This document shows, piece by piece, positions 15,228 to 18,146 of a DNA stretch of 18,146 nucleotides. The translations under genes and the position numbers were made by a program. The stretch lies in contig WAKY01000086.1 of the NCBI GenBank assembly GCA_015523135.1, forward strand, positions 1-18,146. Reading direction: 5' to 3'. Under the pieces are notes generated by a model. The model was given only the letters and a program-made list of their open reading frames with translations. It ran no database searches and had not been told where the DNA came from. Position 1 is the first letter of the stretch. Every line of letters starts with the position of its first letter. Source of the stretch: Candidatus Aciduliprofundum sp. (GTDB lineage Archaea > Thermoplasmatota > Thermoplasmata > Thermoplasmatales > Aciduliprofundaceae).

Positions 15228-16118
15228 ATGGCATTAGATGCCACAGCAACATTTGTATTCTTCGTAATCTTCATTGTGGTATTTATAGTTGGAATAGCTG
15301 CAGCTTTAATGCTTCTTAAAAGAAGAGCAGCTAGTAAGGTTACTAGATTGGGAGAGAGCAGTGTTGAAGATGATGCTTATAATCAAATTCAAATTGTTAA
15401 GTCGATGACTAAGGTTATGAAGAATAAGGGTCATAATGTTGAACCGGTGGAGAGTATGATTGCAAAGGCGGAGAGGGCCTACAACAATCAAAGGTATTTG
15501 GAGTCAATAGATATAACCAATAATGCCAAGAGGGCTCTTCTACGTTTGAAAGAAGAAAGCAAAGTGGAGGATTCTTTAAGTCCTGAGGTAAAAGAAGAAT
15601 TGGAAATTATAAAGAAGATTGAGGAAGAGCCAGAAAAAGATGATATGCCTCCGCAAATTAAGGACTTTGTAAAAAAATTACCGCCGAATTATCTCCAATC
15701 AAAATTTGAAATAGGAGTTGTAGAGGAGAAGATTGTTAAGATGGAAGATGGGCAGTTGAAGGAGTATGCTAAGCTCTACGTGGAGAAGGCAAAAAAAGCG
15801 TTTGATATGGGGGATTACAGCGAAGCCCTAAAGCTTGCAGTTAAAAGCAACAGAATAATTGATAGTGGGGAGTTACCTGAGAATATACCCACTAGGGAAG
15901 AGCAAAAACCTCTGGTTGTGACACCCTTGATTGAAGAGGAAGAGGAGAAAGAGGAAGAACTTCATTGTCCAAACTGCGGTGCTGTTGTTAGGCCCGAAGA
16001 TAAATATTGCTGGAACTGCGGGGCAAAGTTAGTGTTCATTTATAAGTGTCCCAATTGTGGAGCTGAGGTTAGCAGCGAGGATAAGTATTGCAGGAATTGT
16101 GGATATAAGCTGAGGTGA
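15228..16118 (+). CDS. Membrane-anchored helical protein with two C-terminal zinc ribbons
   Basis: The 296-residue protein has an N-terminal membrane span at about 8-30 followed by KRR, so the rest should be cytoplasmic. Residues about 45-110 and 145-220 are two similar charged helical segments, each ending in an AY..QRYLES- or AFDMGDYSEAL-type hairpin, reminiscent of TPR-like repeats. An acidic linker leads to two zinc ribbons, each CPNCG-x(8-9)-YCxNCG, about residues 245-296. Such paired ribbons usually bind partners or nucleic acid. No catalytic motif is seen. The stop lies inside the Shine-Dalgarno of the next gene, so the two are co-translated. Confidence 0.8.
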   Translation: MALDATATFVFFVIFIVVFIVGIAAALMLLKRRAASKVTRLGESSVEDDAYNQIQIVKSMTKVMKNKGHNVEPVESMIAKAERAYNNQRYLESIDITNNAKRALLRLKEESKVEDSLSPEVKEELEIIKKIEEEPEKDDMPPQIKDFVKKLPPNYLQSKFEIGVVEEKIVKMEDGQLKEYAKLYVEKAKKAFDMGDYSEALKLAVKSNRIIDSGELPENIPTREEQKPLVVTPLIEEEEEKEEELHCPNCGAVVRPEDKYCWNCGAKLVFIYKCPNCGAEVSSEDKYCRNCGYKLR

Positions 16119-16122
16119 GCGT

Positions 16123-16569
16123 ATGCGGTTGTACCATTTATCTTTCTTGCTCATATTTGTAGGTATAGCGCTACTCTTTTATGCCGTTGCTATAGGTGAG
16201 GCAAACGTATCTCTTTTCTTGATTTTTCCTGTTATCTATGGCTCTGGAACTTATTCTCTACTGGCAATACTTTTAATAATGATAGGGATGATTTTGCTAT
16301 TCTTTGCGCCCTTCCAAAGCGTGAAAGAGACTGTAAATGACTATTATGAGGAGAATTATAATAATTATGATTATGTAAATTATGAAAGCTATGGAGAGCC
16401 AAAAGATTCAAAAGAGCATGGAGAAAAGAAGGTGAAATATGGTGGTGTTGTGCTAATAGGGCCAAATCCTATTGTTTTCGGCTCTGATAAAAACATGGCT
16501 AAAATATCAATATTGGCTGCGATTTTAATGCTCGTGGCTATATTTTTCATTTTTTTCTTTTATGGATAA
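16123..16569 (+). CDS. DUF131/TIGR00304-type membrane protein
   Basis: The 148-residue protein has an ATG at 16123 with GAGGTGA at 16112-16118. Two N-terminal spans (about 6-24 and 40-62) are followed by an acidic, Tyr/Asn-rich linker (about 70-100). Then comes the conserved segment YGGVVLIGPNPIVFGSD and a C-terminal span. The GGV.xIGPxPIVFGSD motif is what I know from the small archaeal DUF131 (TIGR00304) family. This copy is longer than the roughly 80-residue family norm because of an extra span and the Tyr/Asn-rich linker. Function is unknown in the family. Its last 10 nt overlap the convergent coiled-coil gene. Confidence 0.75.
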   Translation: MRLYHLSFLLIFVGIALLFYAVAIGEANVSLFLIFPVIYGSGTYSLLAILLIMIGMILLFFAPFQSVKETVNDYYEENYNNYDYVNYESYGEPKDSKEHGEKKVKYGGVVLIGPNPIVFGSDKNMAKISILAAILMLVAIFFIFFFYG

Positions 16570-17408
16570 GATATCTTTTTCTTTTTCTTTAATGTCTCTA
16601 TAAATTTTTCAACATCAACATCTTTTACTTCTGTTTTCTCTTTTGCATCTTTTTCCAAACTTTCTAATATTGATTTTTCCTCCTCTTTCTTTTTTTTGTA
16701 CTCACCCTTTATTTCAATTATCTTTTTTAGCATCTCTTGAGCTTTTTGATGATAAGTATCCGCTTTTTCCCTGTATTTTAAGTATTCTTGATGCTTTTCA
16801 TCCATCTTCTCTGTAAGATATTTTAATTTCTCTTTTAATTCAAGGACTTTTTTATGATGTTTGTTTTGCTCTTCGTATAAATTGGAAAGTTCTTCTCTCT
16901 CTTTATTTTCTAAAATTTGAAGATTTGCCAGTTCACCTTCCAAATCTTTCACTTCACCTATAACTTTGTTTTTCTTTTCTATTTCCTTTTTTAGCTCCTC
17001 TTTTCTTCGAGTTAATTCCCTCAATTTATCTATTAGTTTATTTTCATCTTTTAAGCTGTGCGGTTTTATCTGTAGCTCTCTTTCAATCTTTTTTATCTCA
17101 TCGTCAACTCTGATATACTCTGCTTCTATGGTGTTTCCAGAACTTCTGTGCAGTTCTCTCATATACTTTTTAATGGCCAAAATTTTCTCTCGGTACTCAT
17201 TCTTCTTCTCTTTGCGCTCTTTCATAAGAGCAACGATAGAATCCCTTGCATCTCTTTCCTTTTGAAGTTCTTCTTTTATTTTCTTTCTCTCTTCATTTAT
17301 TAAATCTCTCTCTTCCCTTGCCTCTCTTGCCAGAGCGTTAAACTCATCTCTTCTCTCCTTGTAGAACTGAAATTTCTCTTCCGCACTTTGGAGTTCATTC
17401 TTTTTCAT
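16560..17408 (-). CDS. Long coiled-coil protein downstream of ftsZ (COG1340-like)
   Basis: The 282-residue protein is almost entirely charged coiled coil (Lys/Glu/Arg heptads) from residue 5 to about 250, with a break near 90-125 (SSGNTIEAEY to the HSLKDENK region) that could be a hairpin turn. It ends in a Lys-rich tail. No membrane span or enzyme motif is present. It resembles the archaeal COG1340 coiled-coil proteins, some of which carry misleading 'phosphoserine phosphatase' labels. The ATG at 17408 is preceded by GAGGAT at 17412-17417 and lies 12 nt after the ftsZ stop, so it is very likely co-transcribed with ftsZ. A structural or division-associated role is inferred only from that position. 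Confidence 0.78.
   Translation of the reverse strand: MKKNELQSAEEKFQFYKERRDEFNALAREAREERDLINEERKKIKEELQKERDARDSIVALMKERKEKKNEYREKILAIKKYMRELHRSSGNTIEAEYIRVDDEIKKIERELQIKPHSLKDENKLIDKLRELTRRKEELKKEIEKKNKVIGEVKDLEGELANLQILENKEREELSNLYEEQNKHHKKVLELKEKLKYLTEKMDEKHQEYLKYREKADTYHQKAQEMLKKIIEIKGEYKKKKEEEKSILESLEKDAKEKTEVKDVDVEKFIETLKKKKKISYP
16575..16590 (+). terminator. T-rich tract after the DUF131 gene
   Basis: Three T runs separated by single C residues (CTTTTTCTTTTTCTTT) begin 6 nt after the stop of the DUF131 gene. They are also the antisense of the Lys-rich C-terminus of the coiled-coil protein, so their role in termination is only plausible. Confidence 0.3.
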
Positions 17409-17420
17409 TTAAATCCTCAG

Positions 17421-18146
17421 TTATTCAATCACATCAATATCTGCATCTAAGGTTTCTCCAGCAATGCTCTTTGCAGCCTTTAAAGACCCTCCTTTCTCAA
17501 TGAAATATGGGGATTTTACACCTGAAAGCACCACTAGAACTTGGACCATGTTTTCCATTTCTGGATCTACGCTTGCGCCCCATATAATCTTTGCCATTGG
17601 GTTGATTTTCTTCTGTACAAGGTCAACTGCCATCTGCGCCTCTGTAACGCTCATATGTTCATCGCCTACAATTCTTACTAAAGCTCCAGTGGCATCGCTT
17701 ATGTCTGCATCTATGAGAGGTGAGTTAATGGCTTCATCCACAGCCTCTTTGACTCTATCTTGAGTACTATCACTCTCACCTATTCCCACCATAGCAACTC
17801 CACCAGAGCCAAGAACGGTGCGCAGGTCTGCATAATCCACATTTACCAATCCGGGCTTTGTAAGAATTTCCGTTATGCCCTTAATTGTTATCATCAAAAC
17901 TGTATCAGCTACCTTGAATGCCTCATTTAATGGTAATCTTGGGACGAGTTCTAATAGCTTATCATTTGGTATAACTATAGTTGTATCAGAATAGCGGCGG
18001 AGCCTTTCAAGGCCCCACATTGCATTCTCCATCCTCAATTTTCCCTCTGCTTTGAATGGTAGGGTTACAACTGATAGCACCAATGCTCCAGATTCCTTTG
18101 CTAGTTTTGCAACGTAGGGGGCACTTCCAGTACCCGTTCCACCACC
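17421..18146 (-). CDS. ftsZ: Cell division protein FtsZ, partial (5' end beyond the window)
   Basis: The reading frame is open to the window edge; a TTG at 18083 is an internal leucine, not the start. The fragment opens with the tubulin/FtsZ GTP-binding signature GGGTGTGSAP at 18146-18117, then covers the rest of the GTPase domain and the C-terminal domain (241 residues). Landmarks include RMENAMWGLERLR, NDKLLELVPRLPLNEAFKVAD and NVDYADLRTVL, the last containing the T7-loop Asp pair needed for hydrolysis at the subunit interface. Euryarchaea often have FtsZ1 and FtsZ2; the VPNDKLLELVP-like segment leans towards FtsZ2, but this is a weak call. A coiled-coil gene follows 12 nt downstream. Confidence 0.95.
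   Translation of the reverse strand, partial: GGGTGTGSAPYVAKLAKESGALVLSVVTLPFKAEGKLRMENAMWGLERLRRYSDTTIVIPNDKLLELVPRLPLNEAFKVADTVLMITIKGITEILTKPGLVNVDYADLRTVLGSGGVAMVGIGESDSTQDRVKEAVDEAINSPLIDADISDATGALVRIVGDEHMSVTEAQMAVDLVQKKINPMAKIIWGASVDPEMENMVQVLVVLSGVKSPYFIEKGGSLKAAKSIAGETLDADIDVIE

Noticed and set aside
16966..17265. Plus-strand open frame rich in Ser and Phe opposite the coiled-coil gene
   Set aside because: It is the antisense of Lys/Glu-rich coiled-coil codons (AAG/GAA read as Phe/Leu/Ser), with no start signal.
18081..18083. TTG at 18083 as the start of a short FtsZ-like protein
   Set aside because: The frame stays open to the window edge and encodes the GGGTGTGSAP signature upstream, so this is an internal leucine of a truncated ftsZ.

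Overview
The window looks like a chromosomal segment of a euryarchaeon. The supporting evidence is a digeranylgeranyl-lipid reductase, a tetraether-lipid synthase-type radical SAM protein, an FtsZ fragment, a two-winged-helix archaeal regulator, a DUF131-type membrane protein, TATA-box promoters placed 24-26 nt from start codons (leaderless transcripts), and Shine-Dalgarno motifs of the GGAGGTGA type. The moderate-to-low GC content, AGA/AGG arginine codons and tetraether lipid genes would suit an Aciduliprofundum-like (DHVE2) thermoacidophile of the Thermoplasmatota, but that assignment is inference. No tRNA, rRNA, CRISPR array or insertion sequence was seen, and no gap between genes exceeds about 130 bases.

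Region 1 (1-7923, + strand): a tightly packed operon of five genes. The first encodes a very large secreted or anchored protein with one PKD domain and about nine OB-fold-like repeats. Two smaller proteins follow with the layout cytoplasmic zinc ribbon, one membrane span, then external OB-fold-like repeats. Next come a TctA/DUF112-type polytopic permease-like protein and a YdjM-type membrane metal-dependent hydrolase with an unusual insertion. The genes overlap by ATGA junctions or sit a few bases apart, so the products probably work together at the cell surface. This is the best candidate here for an undescribed system.

Region 2 (7934-10844, - strand): a lipid-maturation operon in the order tetraether synthase (Tes), 2[4Fe-4S] ferredoxin, geranylgeranyl reductase, with translational coupling. 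The ferredoxin is well placed to feed electrons to both lipid enzymes.

Region 3 (10903-13158): two divergent genes for signal-peptide-bearing, C-terminally anchored, sequon-rich surface proteins. The shared promoter region holds three copies of a 16-bp element (TTCGANNNNTGTACCA). The two promoters are mirror images, with identical element-to-TATA spacing.

Region 4 (13167-15139, - strand): a class I aminotransferase, a small three-span membrane protein and a two-winged-helix regulator in one operon. Region 5 (15228-16569, + strand): a membrane-anchored helical protein ending in two zinc ribbons, then a DUF131/TIGR00304-type membrane protein. Region 6 (16560-18146, - strand): the C-terminal two thirds of FtsZ, cut by the window edge, followed by a long coiled-coil protein.
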